A DNA stretch of 64,000 nt from Beauveria sp. NWAFU-1 (lineage: Eukaryota; Ascomycota; Sordariomycetes; Hypocreales; Cordycipitaceae), in assembly GCA_024472245.1 (NCBI GenBank), contig JANBXD010000006.1:1426001-1490000 (forward strand), given 5' to 3'. Under the pieces are notes generated by a model. It was not told where the DNA came from. It did not search any database and was given only the letters and a program-made list of their open reading frames with translations. Shown here piece after piece: positions 24,692 to 36,200 of this stretch; the stretch's first letter is position 1, and each line of letters begins with the position of its first letter. The position numbers and the translations under genes are program-made.

Positions 24692-25417
24692 ATATTAGTT
24701 ACTTTAACTCTTACTAAATACTAAGGATTAATAAGATATTCTTCTATAGTTATAACTTAATAAAAGACTCTTTCTCTTAATAGTCTTAAGTATAACTAAA
24801 TAATAATCTTAAGTAATAAACCTCCTCTTACTTTTAATTTAAGATTTTTTATTATATACTTTCTTTTTAATAGTAATTTAGATACTTTAGCTTATTTTTT
24901 ACTTATTTTATTATTATCTTCTTTATAAGTTTCTTTATAATAGCTAAAAACTTATATATTAGATTATAGTTTTATAGTAATTTATATTATATTTTCTTAT
25001 TATAATAATATTTATAATTAATCTTTTTTACTTAAAACTTAGTCTTTAGGGCCTTCTTTTTAGTTTTAAAAGGATAATTTCTCTTTATAGCTTTTATAAA
25101 ATAACTTTTTTATTTTTTTTATTTTTATTTTTATTATTTATCTTATAATTAGGAGCCCTTAAATACCTACTCTTATTTCTAATAATATCTTTATCTATAT
25201 TAACTCTTTAAATTCTACTATAATACTTTAATTACCTCTTTTTTAATAAGCTACTATTCTATATATATAATAGTCCTAATTAGGAAATAATAATCCTATT
25301 AAATATATATATTAACCCTTAGAGGGATAATATTATTAAAGTATTATAAATGACTTAATAATTTTATATATAGTATCTTATATTATATACTTTTTATAGT
25401 TCTCTCTAAATATTATA
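24692..25417 (+). repeat. 3' LTR of the 12.7-kb gypsy element, split by an insertion
   Basis: 24692-24745 matches the first ~53 bp of the LTR. 25065-25417 matches the remainder. Between them sits about 320 bp foreign to the LTR. The right end is followed by TTACT, the target duplication. Confidence 0.8.
24746..25064 (-). repeat. Insert in the 3' LTR, inverted copy of 20228-20560
   Basis: The reverse complement of this segment aligns along its length with 20228-20560, with transitions at RIP sites. No clear target duplication is seen at the junctions. It may be a short non-autonomous element present twice in opposite orientation, or an inverted recombination product. Confidence 0.7.
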
Positions 25418-25422
25418 TTACT

Positions 25423-25547
25423 TCTTTTAAAAGAACTTTTATAAATAATTATTAAATAATAAAAGTACTAAGATAAAAGGTAAAAAAAACTAGGTAAAGT
25501 TAGTAACTTACCTTTCTAGGCGACTTACTTATTAATTATATTAATAT
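25423..25547 (-). mobile_element. Right end of the Pogo copy interrupted by the gypsy element
   Basis: Continues the Pogo-family sequence that stops at 12,713 (it aligns with 12,120-12,249) and ends with CTTATTAATTATAT followed by TA. This confirms the gypsy element as an insertion into a pre-existing Pogo copy. Confidence 0.72.
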
Positions 25548-25910
25548 AAAACTTATAAAAAAAATTAAAAGATCTAAAGAAAATAAAAAGAAAAACTAAA
25601 AAAAATAACTATTATTATTAATAAAAATATTTTTAATAAAGATCTAATAGGTTTTTTATATATTATAAATATTAATAATAATAAATACCTTACTTTTTAT
25701 ATTTTTATAAAAAATAAAAAAATAAAAATCTAAAAATCTAGAAATCTAAATAATATTTAACAATAAAATATTAAGAAGTTATATCTTATTAAATCTTATT
25801 AATAGATTATAATTACCTTAAAAAAGAAAATAAGTTTTATTAACTTATGAATATAAATCTTTTTTAATATAATTAATATATAATAAATTAGGAAGTATCT
25901 ACATTCTATT
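25548..25910 (+). mobile_element. Fragment of the chromodomain gypsy family (protease region)
   Basis: Aligns with 46,970-47,230 and 63,670-63,930 in the two chromodomain gypsy copies. Shared landmarks are AAGATCTAATAGG..TATAAATATTAATA, TTATATCTTA and ATAGATTATAATTACC. The interval corresponds to the aspartic-protease part of pol. No LTR is attached. It abuts the unmutated HET gene island. Confidence 0.7.
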
Positions 25911-26266
25911 TAGCATAAAAGAGCAGTTCCGCGGAAATAGCGTGCCATGTGTGTTAGGACTGAGCTGCAACTGGCCTAGTTATACCTGTGGGTAGGAGGA
26001 AACATTTCTGATGCAGCTGTTGATGGTTGGCGGGGATATTAAAGCTGGCGCCGTGGGTGAACCACGCAAGTTGAAGCATCATACCATGGCAGGAATTTAT
26101 TAATACTGCTATCCTAGCACTCAAGCTCGTGTGGTGTATGACATGTGCACAGCCCCCCACGTTAGTGAGGGGCAGGTGACCGGCTTACTCCTCCTCAACT
26201 GTCAACCGCATTTGGCAAGGCGAATCTGCGTATTCTACATACATCTACTGTATTTTGCCAGTACTT
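25911..26266. promoter_or_regulatory. 5' flank of the HET gene
   Basis: About 350 bp of unmutated DNA between the RIP block and the HET start codon, so the promoter must lie here or within the RIP block. No core element is identifiable with confidence. A minus-strand frame (25954-26160) in it looks accidental. Confidence 0.4.
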
Positions 26267-28268
26267 ATGGAATCAAGCAAGCTTTGTCCAAACTGTAAGC
26301 AGGCTCTGTGTCCTAACCCGGCCGCGCAAAATAGAGGCTCTTCCCCTAGGCTATTCGAACGACACCACGAAAGCCTCAAAGCCTTTCGCGATGCAGTCAT
26401 CAGCGGTTGTTTCATCTGTTCAGCGATTTGGAAAGTGCTCAAATCTCGTCAGCAGCCAACCTGGCTAAATGGCACAGGAGCAGGCTGGCAGCCCATGGTT
26501 TACAATCTTTGGAGCGAGGGCGAGAACCCATCAAGAACGACCTTTACCGTTGTATACAGCGACGACCACCATTTCGGGGATGTAGCATTCACTTTGATAC
26601 CTCTAGATTGTTAGTATCTCCGCCAAAAAGATACAGCCATAAACTGTCTACAAATGCTGACTGATTTTGGCAGACACGAAAGACAGAATTCCCCTTTTCT
26701 CTTCAACAATGGAGCCGCAGACTTCGTCTCTTTCAACTCTTGATTTAGCGGTGCGATGGACACTCAACTGCCACCAACATCACTTAGTATGTCGGCAACT
26801 TCGAGCCAAGGAACCCTGGTGGCCAACACGCTTGATTGATATTGGGGAGGAGGGCAGTAAGGAATGGAAACTCTATTCGTTTCCAGACACGTCCCAGGTC
26901 ACGCCTGTTTACATGACATTGAGCTATAGATGGGGCTCTAACGCCACCTTGCGACTCTTGATGACCAACATTAGCGATTTTCAGAAAGGAGCCCTAATCT
27001 CCGACCTTCCATGCACATTCAGCGATGCAATTTCTGTTGCGCGGAGATTTGCTGTCAGGTATCTCTGGATTGATGCACTCTGCATCATTCAAGACTCCAG
27101 AGAAGATTGGGAACACGAGGCAGCTAGCATGGGGCGTGTCTATGCCAACGCGCTTTGCAACTTGGCTGCTGCCGCGTCAGACGGCCCAGAAAGTGGTCTT
27201 TTTCGCGCCAGAGACCCCAATGACCTTTTGCCAGGTTTTGTACACGCTTCTGTGAATACAAACGAAGCCCCCAAGGCTTACTTTGTAATTGACGAGGATT
27301 ACGCCAACCGACAGCTATTCCGCAGCGCGCTCCTCCAGCGGGGTTGGGTATTTCAGGAACGACTCCTCTGTCCCAGAGTTCTCTACTTCACGGAGGAGCA
27401 AGTATTTTGGGAATGCTTCGTTGAGCAAAGCTGCGAGGCTTTGCCGCACGGGATCCCCGGTAGCGTTTCATCCAAGAGGCGTGAAATGCCAGTAATTGCC
27501 AACTCTAAACAAGGCCATGACGCGAAGAGACAACAGGGCAGCGGCCTTATTTCACCGCAAGCTTCTAGGACGTGGAGAATGTTGGTGGAAAAGTATTCGC
27601 ACTGCAAGCTTACCAAGACGAGCGATAAGCCTTTTGCGCTTGCGGGAATAGCTGGTACATTCCGTGACTATTTCGGGGATGAGTATGTCGCTGGACTCTG
27701 GAAATCTGATCTTGTGATGCAGCTGAGCTACTCGGTGTTGAATGCTGAGCTCCCACATCCGGCTGGTTATCGTGCGCCATCGTGGAGCTGGGCTTCGCTA
27801 GATGAACGCATACAGTACTCCGGCACACTGGACAAGGCAGCATCGCACGTGTCCGTACTTGATATCCAGTCATCGCAAAGACTGACAATTTGTGGACACT
27901 TGACTCGAGCAACACTTGAACCAAATACGCAGCACTTGGATGGAAATATCGTCCTAAATATTAACGATCAGCTCATCGAAGCATGCATACTCCCCGACAC
28001 TGTTGATATTAAAACCGAAGAAGTGAGGGAACTAACGATTCTAACTCTCATATCGTATCCAACGGAAGTTCGGGGCGCCAAGAACCCTCTAGAGGTGGAA
28101 GGTCTCGTCCTGGAACCAGTTTTAACTACTGTTATGGAAACCTATCGGCGGATTGGACACTTGAACACATACAAGTGTGAGGCTTTGGAGTTGATTGGTC
28201 TTCACATTCAGAGTGATGGTTCGAGAATGCTAAATGATGTAACCCTCTCTACTGTAAATCTTGTATGA
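26267..28268 (+). CDS. HET-domain (heterokaryon incompatibility) protein, one intron, intact
   Basis: HET-domain proteins take part in fungal non-self recognition and can trigger cell death after fusion of unlike hyphae. Exons 26267-26609 and 26674-28268, joined over a 64-nt intron (donor GTTAGT, branch-like GCTGAC, acceptor GGCAG), give 645 residues. The N-terminus has Cys7-x2-Cys10 and a GCFIC at 47-51, as in many fungal HET proteins. The HET domain runs from about 194 to 347: YMTLSYRWG (194-202), LWIDALCIIQD (245-255), then RGWVFQERLL (337-346). A GYRAPSWSWAS segment follows at about 480, also typical. No NACHT, WD40 or other C-terminal module is seen. The start is the first in-frame ATG before LCPNC; a TTG 12 bases earlier is not needed. 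The gene is RIP-free although RIP blocks flank it closely. Confidence 0.93.
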
Positions 28269-28842
28269 GATGATGCCCGAAGGGAAGCGCAGGCAGGATT
28301 GCTTAGGACGGTGGTCACAAAACATGTTCGGAATATATTGGCGACTTGAACAGAAGGTTGAATTACATTTGGATTCCGCAATGACTTAAAACGCTTATAT
28401 GACATCTTTTGCCTATCTAGCCCAGCTTAGGGTGGCAAGCAGTTCAGATTAATCTATCTAGGCTAAGCGCTAAAGTCTTTCTAATTGAGCCAGACATCTT
28501 TACGAACAAAGTGCAGGTTCGTCGCAAATGTGCCTCTAATTTAGGCGGACATGATGTCGATTTTTGGAGGTTGGGGTACCGCTTTTGGAGGCGAATTTGC
28601 GAAGCGCTAGCCATCGGATCCACACCACCATCATACTCGTGGGCGACTCACTCGACGACGTTCAATTAATATTAATTGGAGCCTAGCGCATATAAATTAG
28701 CAGCATTAGATGGTTTTGTCGAATTATTATCATGGACTTGAATTTTCAAAAACCGAGACATAGCAGTTACAAAGGCGCGGCCTCGTACCCAACACGCTCC
28801 GGAGTACTACCGGTCAAAACGCCAGCAGCTTGCCACGCATGG
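28269..28842. other. 3' flank of the HET gene, unmutated
   Basis: About 570 bp of normal composition without a supported gene. It ends at the 11-bp direct repeat that marks the left edge of the next large element. Confidence 0.6.
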
Positions 28843-28853
28843 AGCTGTCAAAA

Positions 28854-28925
28854 GTGGCCGCACATAACCTGACCATCGCTGACCTGACCAGCTGACCAAA
28901 TCAGGGATTTGCCGGGGTTTCCCCA
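28854..28925 (+). repeat. Left terminal inverted repeat of the large element
   Basis: Contains ATAACCTGACCA, GACCTGACCAGCTGACCAAA and TTGCCGGGGT; preceded by AGCTGTCAAAA. Pairs with 42,095-42,167. Confidence 0.75.
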
Positions 28926-29099
28926 TAGGGCGTACGTACTATACTTCGTAAAAAGTTTAGGCTAATTATAGTACGCGGAGCTTTATTTTAGCCTACCTTT
29001 TATATATAAAAAAGTTTAACTAGAAATAATAAATAAAGGGTTCTTTTCTAGTCTATTTCTTTTCCTTTTCTCTTCCTTTTAGTAACTAACTTTTTTCTT

Positions 29100-32000
29100 T
29101 ATATAACGTAAATTATTTCTATTTTAATTTAACCTTTTTAAAGAAATATAACTAAATTATTTCTAATATATTTCTAATTATATAATAATAACCTCCTATA
29201 AGTAATAACTAATATATATAGCCTACTATAGTAAAGACTATCTAGCTATTAATTTACTATCTAGCCTACTAAAGAACTATATATATTCTCTTTATATTCT
29301 TAATAGAAATAATTTAAATAGAGTACTAATATAGTTCTTAGAATAGTAAGTTTATAATTATATCTAGTAAGGTCTTCTACTACTAGTATAAGGATAGCTA
29401 GCTCTACTATTATATAAGTTAGAAATAATTCTATTATAATACTATACTAATTCCTATTATAGACTCTACTACTTTATAGTAAGAGCGCCTTCTACTATTA
29501 TTATAATAAGGCCTATATAATAGTAGTTAAGGACTACCTTTTTAGCTATAATAGTTAGTATTAAGACTTTAAGCTTAATTATAAGGGAATTATTTTTAAT
29601 CTAAAACTAATAAAATACTAATATAATTCCTCTAAGATAATATAAAGATATTATAGAGGGCTATATTCTATAGTAGCTACTATAAAAGCCTAAAATTTAT
29701 AGCTCCTACGCGCCTAGCTAGCTAGAGACATCTCCTCCCTATCGTCTAGGCATATAGTATAACCTGCCTATAGTAGGAAATAATTCTATTCTAATACTAA
29801 TATAATTCCTATTACTAATTCTAAAAATATAAGATACCCCTTATAAAATAGATAATAATATATCTAATAAGGAGTCTATTATATAGATAAATACTAATAA
29901 GTAAGAGGAGGAGGAAGAGGTAATTTTAAGTAAGAACTATTATAGAAATAATTCTAACCTAATTCCTAGTTCTTTTTAAGTATACTACTTAATAATAATA
30001 ATATAACTAACTATAAGGTAATATAATATAGTACTAGCTTTTAGTAAAATAGTACCTACTATAATTATTATTAAGAGTAAGATTAAGGTATATTAATAGG
30101 AAATATAATAGAAATAATTCTAATATATTTTAAATAGTCTACCTAGCTAAATAACTAATACCTCTTTATAAGGTCTAGGCTATATATTAAGGTAATAGTA
30201 ACTAGTACTAGACTAGTACTAAGAGTAAGAATAAAGGTTTAAGTAATAATAATAATTCTAAATAGGAATTATAATAAAATTATAATAGAAATATTTCTAT
30301 AATATTTAAGTAATAATTTATACTAAAATACTAGATTAAGAGGAGAAATAGTATAGAATTTATATAAAAAATAATTCTAATCTTTATATTTTTATATATA
30401 TAAATATTAAAACTACTATAATATAATAATTTTTAAAGAACTAGTTCTATATTAGTTCTAACCTACTTTTATACTACTTAGTAACTAATTCTAAACTAAT
30501 TCTTATTAGAAAAAAATAAAATTTTCTCCTTCTTTTTCTCCTTATACTTACTCTCTATCTTTTATTATAGATAATAATATTATATTATATTTATATACCT
30601 TAATAAGTAGAAATTCTTTTAAGGAATTTACTTCTTCTTCTTTAACTACTAAGACTATCTTTTATTCTCCTTTAATTCCTAATTATCTATATACTAGTAT
30701 ATATAATACTATATATATTATTCTATAAGATATCCTATAGTAAGAGGATATACTTTACCCTTAGTCTATAGTTAGTTTATAATTATATCTTATTTATTTC
30801 TAAATTATTTCTAATCTTTTACTAGATATAATATTATATAGCTTAAAAGATATTATTAAAAAAGTTATATATTACCTTATTTTATAGTCTATACTATTAT
30901 TATTATTGATATTAATATACTAGGGGGTAAATTTATAAATTCTTTTATAATATTACTAGCTAGAATTATTCTAAAGTTAATTTAGAATTATTTTAAGCCC
31001 TCTTAAGACTATAAAAAGAAGTAAAGCTAAATTTAGTAAAGAATAAAGCTCTAATATAAGTTATTTTATTATATTATTTAATATATATACTAACTAATAG
31101 ATAGGTAGGCTTATACCTAGTTAAAAGCCTTTTCTTATAGATAATAATATTACTATAGTCCTTAGAGAGATACTTATTAGCTAGTCTTATATATTACTAA
31201 CTTAAGTATAAGTATTATATCTAAACTATTATAGAAATAATTCTAATATAGTTCTAGTATATATCTTAAATAGCTAAAAAGTATATATATTATTTAAACT
31301 TCTAAGTAATATAATTAGCTTCTTTTAAATAATACTACTTTACTATATACCCTATAGAATACTAAGAGTATTTTAGCTTAATAGAGGCTATATTTTATAA
31401 TAAGGTATTAGATAAGGTTAATAAGTATTATATTATTTACTCTATATAATAAAATAAAAAGACTTATAGTTAGTATTTATTTATTTCCTAATCCTTTTAT
31501 AATTATTTCTAATATATTTCTTTACTAGATATAAATCACTTATAATAATAAGGTACTTTAAGGCCTATTAGTTATTCTATTATCTTTAACTTTCTTCTTC
31601 CTATTAGGGATAATACTACCTTTCTAGGTATTATTATTATATTATATAGAATTTATTAATACCCTCTAATTACCCTATTAAAAATACTAGTAATACTCTT
31701 AGCCTAGTTATATACTCTTTTATCTTAGCTAAGGAGTAAGATAATATTAATTAGTAAGTTAAATTTAAAATATATCTAAATTATTTCTATATTATTTACT
31801 AACTATTTCTAGTTCCTTTTCTAGTAAATCCTAAAGTCTATAAGTTTCTTATAATATATAACTTATCTACCTTCCTAGAAATTTACCTTATATTTATAAA
31901 TATAGATAGAATAAAAGTACTTATAACTAAAATGTTATTAATTTAAAATCTAGCTAGGTCTAATTAAGTTACTATATAACTTACCTATTAGAATTAACTA

Positions 32001-32525
32001 GAGTCTTTATAGGTATATAAATTTTTATAATCTATATTAAATTAAATTTAAATTATTTCTAATATATTTCCTAGTATATATAGTATTTTAAGGATAATAG
32101 TACTAATTATTTAGCTATCTACTTTTTCTAAGTATAAGCTAAATTATTTTAGAAATAAATTATCTAAACTTTTTAAATTAATACTAATTATAAGTATTAA
32201 TTTAGCTAGAAATATATAGAATTAATCTAGGCTTATTACTTATATATAGTAAATAAAGGTATATTTTTTTATTTAATAATAATTCTAAATTATTTCTAAT
32301 CTATTTCTAGCTATTCTACTTCTATATACCTATTATAATAAAGAAAAGGTAAATTTAATTAAATTTATATTTAAAAAGGTCTATAAGATATTCTAATAAA
32401 GGTATAATTTTACCTTAAAATAGTATTATCTTAATATATAGGGTTTAATTAGTATTACCTTAGACTAAGCCTAGGATAGTATCAAAGGTAAGTATTCTTA
32501 AATTATTTCTAAACTATTTCTAATA
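29100..32525. repeat. Dispersed imperfect-palindrome motif array, left part
   Basis: About 22 copies of a motif close to AGAAATAATTCTAATATA, followed by GTTCY or TTTCT, in both orientations. Examples start near 29,154, 29,300, 29,425, 29,785, 29,945, 30,110, 30,445, 31,230, 31,490, 31,780, 32,045, 32,285 and 32,505. Spacing is irregular, about 50-300 bp. No coding frame is evident between copies. Confidence 0.6.
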
Positions 32526-32528
32526 TCT

Positions 32529-32794
32529 TATCACGGCATAGCCGCTTCATGAGTACGAGGATGCAGCTACGAGCCTACGAGGTCATAGAGCCAGGGGGCT
32601 ACTATAATATAAGATAATTAAGGAGACGGAGGACCATACGTAATAAGGGAGGACGTAGCTATAAGACCATAAGATCCCTATATAGAGCTTATAAGGGAGG
32701 TTCTTATTAGTAAATAATAGAGTTATACTATTATAGTTAATATATTTATTAAGATCTTCCTTATTATTCCCTTTATACTAGCTACTCGCTAATA
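32529..32794 (+). repeat. 5' LTR of the nested gypsy element
   Basis: 266 bp, starts TATCACGGCATAGCCGC (TG mutated to TA) and ends CGCTAATA. Same length as the 3' LTR. Confidence 0.88.
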
Positions 32795-33229
32795 GGTTAT
32801 TTACTATTACTAAAAGAATAATAAAGGGACTAGTAAGGAGATTAAAGATAACCTTAAGAACTATTATAATATAGAATACTAATATAACCTCCTTATAACC
32901 TAGTAGTAAGGCTACTATAGATAATACTTTACCTTTATTAATATAAATAGAAGGGGGGTAGTAGCTATTAGATTATAGTAGTATTTAATAAACCTTAGTT
33001 AATATAGGTAGTAAGTAACCTATACCTATTAAAGAAATTATAAAGAGCTTATTATTAAATTATAGTAATAAAGTAATACTTAAATAGATATATAATAAGT
33101 AGAAGGTAAGGAAGAGAAGGAGCCTAATAGAGAGGATAGAAAGAGGTAAGGAGGTAGAGCTCCCTAAAGGACTTCTATTAGATAGTAAGGAAGAAGCTCC
33201 TCTAAAGTAAGTTTATAGTAAGGAATAAA

Positions 33230-36200
33230 GAAGTAGGATTAATATCTAATATCCTACCTTTAAGGGTAAAAGTATAATAGACTTTTAGATATTTATAATA
33301 GACCTAGATATAATCTTTATAATAAAACCCTATAAGTTTATTATAATATAATAATAAGTTATCTATATAAGCTAGTACCTTTATAGTAAGTTAAAGTAGT
33401 ATTAGACTTAATAGCTAGCTAATAATATAAATAGTAAATTTATTAAGGTATAGTTATAAGCTTAATTTAAGGGATAGGTATAATTAGAAATAGGTAATAA
33501 GTATACTTATAGCCTTATAGTATTTATAGACTTAGATTATATATAATAAGTAGAGTTTTAGTTATTTAGGTAATTCCTAAGAAAATAAGAAAATAAGGAG
33601 TTAGAAATAATAAATTAGCTACTAACTAATATATATATTAACTTCTTCCTTAATTAGCTATAGCTAGTACTTATAAAGGAAATTTTACTAAATAGACTCC
33701 TAAGCTCTTAGGAGTAGCTTATAAGCTATAGATACTTAGTAGACTTATAGAAAACCTAAGAGGGCTAGAGAGGTTAAAGTAATAAGAATAAGTAAAGCTA
33801 GGAAAGAGTATAATAACCCTTCTAGGACCTAGAAGATAATAACTATACTTAGATAGTAAGATAAGATAAAGCTATTAGGTTAATATATAACCCTAGTAAG
33901 TTAGGTTATTAGAATTATAGTAATATATATAGGAGAAGGGATTATAATATGCCTAGGAAGGATCTAGGTATTAGAACTATAGGGCTATAATATAAGGAGT
34001 ATAAAGCTAGAGTATATCTAGAAATATAGGAGCTAGGATACTAGAAGTATAGTAGAGACTATTATTATTTTAAATATAAGGCCCTAGACTATATAATATA
34101 CTACTAATATAGGTATATTATAGAAAGGCATAGCCGTAGGCGTATAATATAGCTACTAGAGTAGTAAGATAGGTACTAGGAAGATATAAGGGAGCTATAA
34201 TAAGATAGAACCCTAGTAACTAGGTTAAACTAGGAAGCCTAGGTAGTATATAAGGTATAAGAAGATAGTTATAACTTAAGGAAAAGCTCTATTTTTATAA
34301 GAACTATAAGTATATAGCTATAAGGTAGTTATATTACTATAAGAGTACTACTAGATTTAGGAAGTAACTATAATATTATTTATATTTATATTATAGGTAT
34401 AATATAGCTAGAACTAGTAGGCTAGGATACCTCTATTATAGATAGAAGGCCCTTTAAGTTATTAGGATAGCTTAATATAGTTATAAAGTTAATAGATAAC
34501 TAGGGAGTAATAAAGATATAGCGAATTTATATTATAGTTAGGGACTTAGGAGCTAATAATATACTACTAGGAAAACCCTAGTAGTATAATATAGATCCTA
34601 ATATATTACTCCTATATAACTACTAGAATTATTAAATTACTATAGATAGTATATAGCTTATAAGAAATACGTATATATATTATAGGGTAGCTATAGAAGC
34701 TAGGCTTATGTTTATAGTTAGTAGAGATAGTAAGCCGTAGGAACTAGAAGATTAGGAAGATAGCGTGCTATAGGTTAGATATATTATAGTAGGGAATATT
34801 AATAATAATATAAATATAGGCGAGGTAGGTATATAAATATATAGTAAGGTAGCTAATAAGATACCCTTAAAATATAGGGATCTTATAGGGGTATTCTCTA
34901 AGGAAAAGGCTTTAGAACTACTACTATTAGATAGGCTATAATATATAATAGAATTAGAAGATAGTGTAGTACCGCCTTAGGGACTAATTTACGCGCTTAT
35001 ACTAAAAGAACTATAAGAACTTTATAAATTTATAGAGCTCGCGTAGAGAAAGGGATAATCTAATGATTAATAAGCCTAGTAGGAGTACCTATCCTATTTA
35101 TACTAAAGAAAGGTAGTAAGTTATAGATATATATAGATTATTATATACTAAACTAGTAAACTTATAAGAATTATATAGCTTTACTACTAATAAATAAGAT
35201 TATAGATTAATTATATAATATAAAGATCTATAGTAAGTTTAATATCTAAGATATATATAGATATATTAGAATTTATAAAGGTAATAAGTAGAAAATAGTA
35301 TTCTACTATAAATATAGGCACTTTAAATTCTTAGTAATACTATTTAGGCTAATAAATATATTAGTAATATTCTAAGAATATATTAATATAATATTATAAC
35401 CCTACCTTAACTAGTTCTATATTATATACCTTAATAATATATTAGTATATAGTAGTAACCCTATAAAGTATATATAGTATATTTATAAGGTACTCTAGCT
35501 TCTACTCTAGGCTAGGCTATATATAAACCTTAATAAATTAGAGTTTAATATTATAAAGGTATTATTTTTAGGCTTTATAATATAGCTAGGTAGAATATAT
35601 ATAGAAAGAGACTATATTAAAGCTATTATAAGTTAGTTATAGCTAAGTAATATAAAAGAGATATAAGCTTTTATTAGCTTTATAAACTTCTATTAGTAAT
35701 TTATTAAATTTTTTAATAAGATTATAAAGCTATTAATAGATATTAGTATAATATAGAAGAAAGGAGTACTAATATTAATACGTAGCTAGGTAATAGTATT
35801 TAAGTAGCTAAAAAGTATATTCTAGAAAGCCCTACTCTTAGCTTATTATAACCTAATAGTACTAATAAGAGCCAAGATAGATATATTAGACTTTACTATT
35901 AGTATAATTCTCTTATAAAAATAATAAAGAAGCTAGTACCCTATTATATACCTATTATATAAGCTTATAAGACTAGAAATATACTATTAGACATTAGATA
36001 TAGAAATACTAGCTATTATAGAAATATTCTACTAGTAGCACTATTACCTAGTATACCCGAAATATATTATTAAAGTACTTACTAACTATTTAAACTATAA
36101 TTACCTTATAGTAAAGACGAAGTTAGTAGGTAGGTAAGCTATAGCGTTAGATAAATTAGCACTATTTAATTTTATAATATATTATTAGCTAGGGTAAGAG

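Larger units (their letters stand above)
12714..25417 (+). mobile_element. 12.7-kb Ty3/gypsy LTR retrotransposon, RIP-inactivated
   Basis: Two LTRs related to the solo LTR at 8929 bound 12,704 bp, flanked by TTACT on both sides (12709-12713, 25418-25422). Inside are a leader with degenerate ~270-bp repeats (about 13,320-14,120), gag and pol to about 20,100, and then 4.6 kb of extra sequence before the 3' LTR. Typical fungal gypsy elements are 5-8 kb, so this one is unusually long. It inserted into a copy of the second Pogo family. Practically no CA or TG remains. Confidence 0.8.

Noticed and set aside
24746..25064. Solo LTR of another retrotransposon
   Set aside because: No TG..CA ends or target duplication at the junctions; kept only as an inverted duplicated segment.
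25954..26160. 68-codon minus-strand ORF upstream of the HET gene
   Set aside because: No motif, no family, and it occupies the likely promoter.
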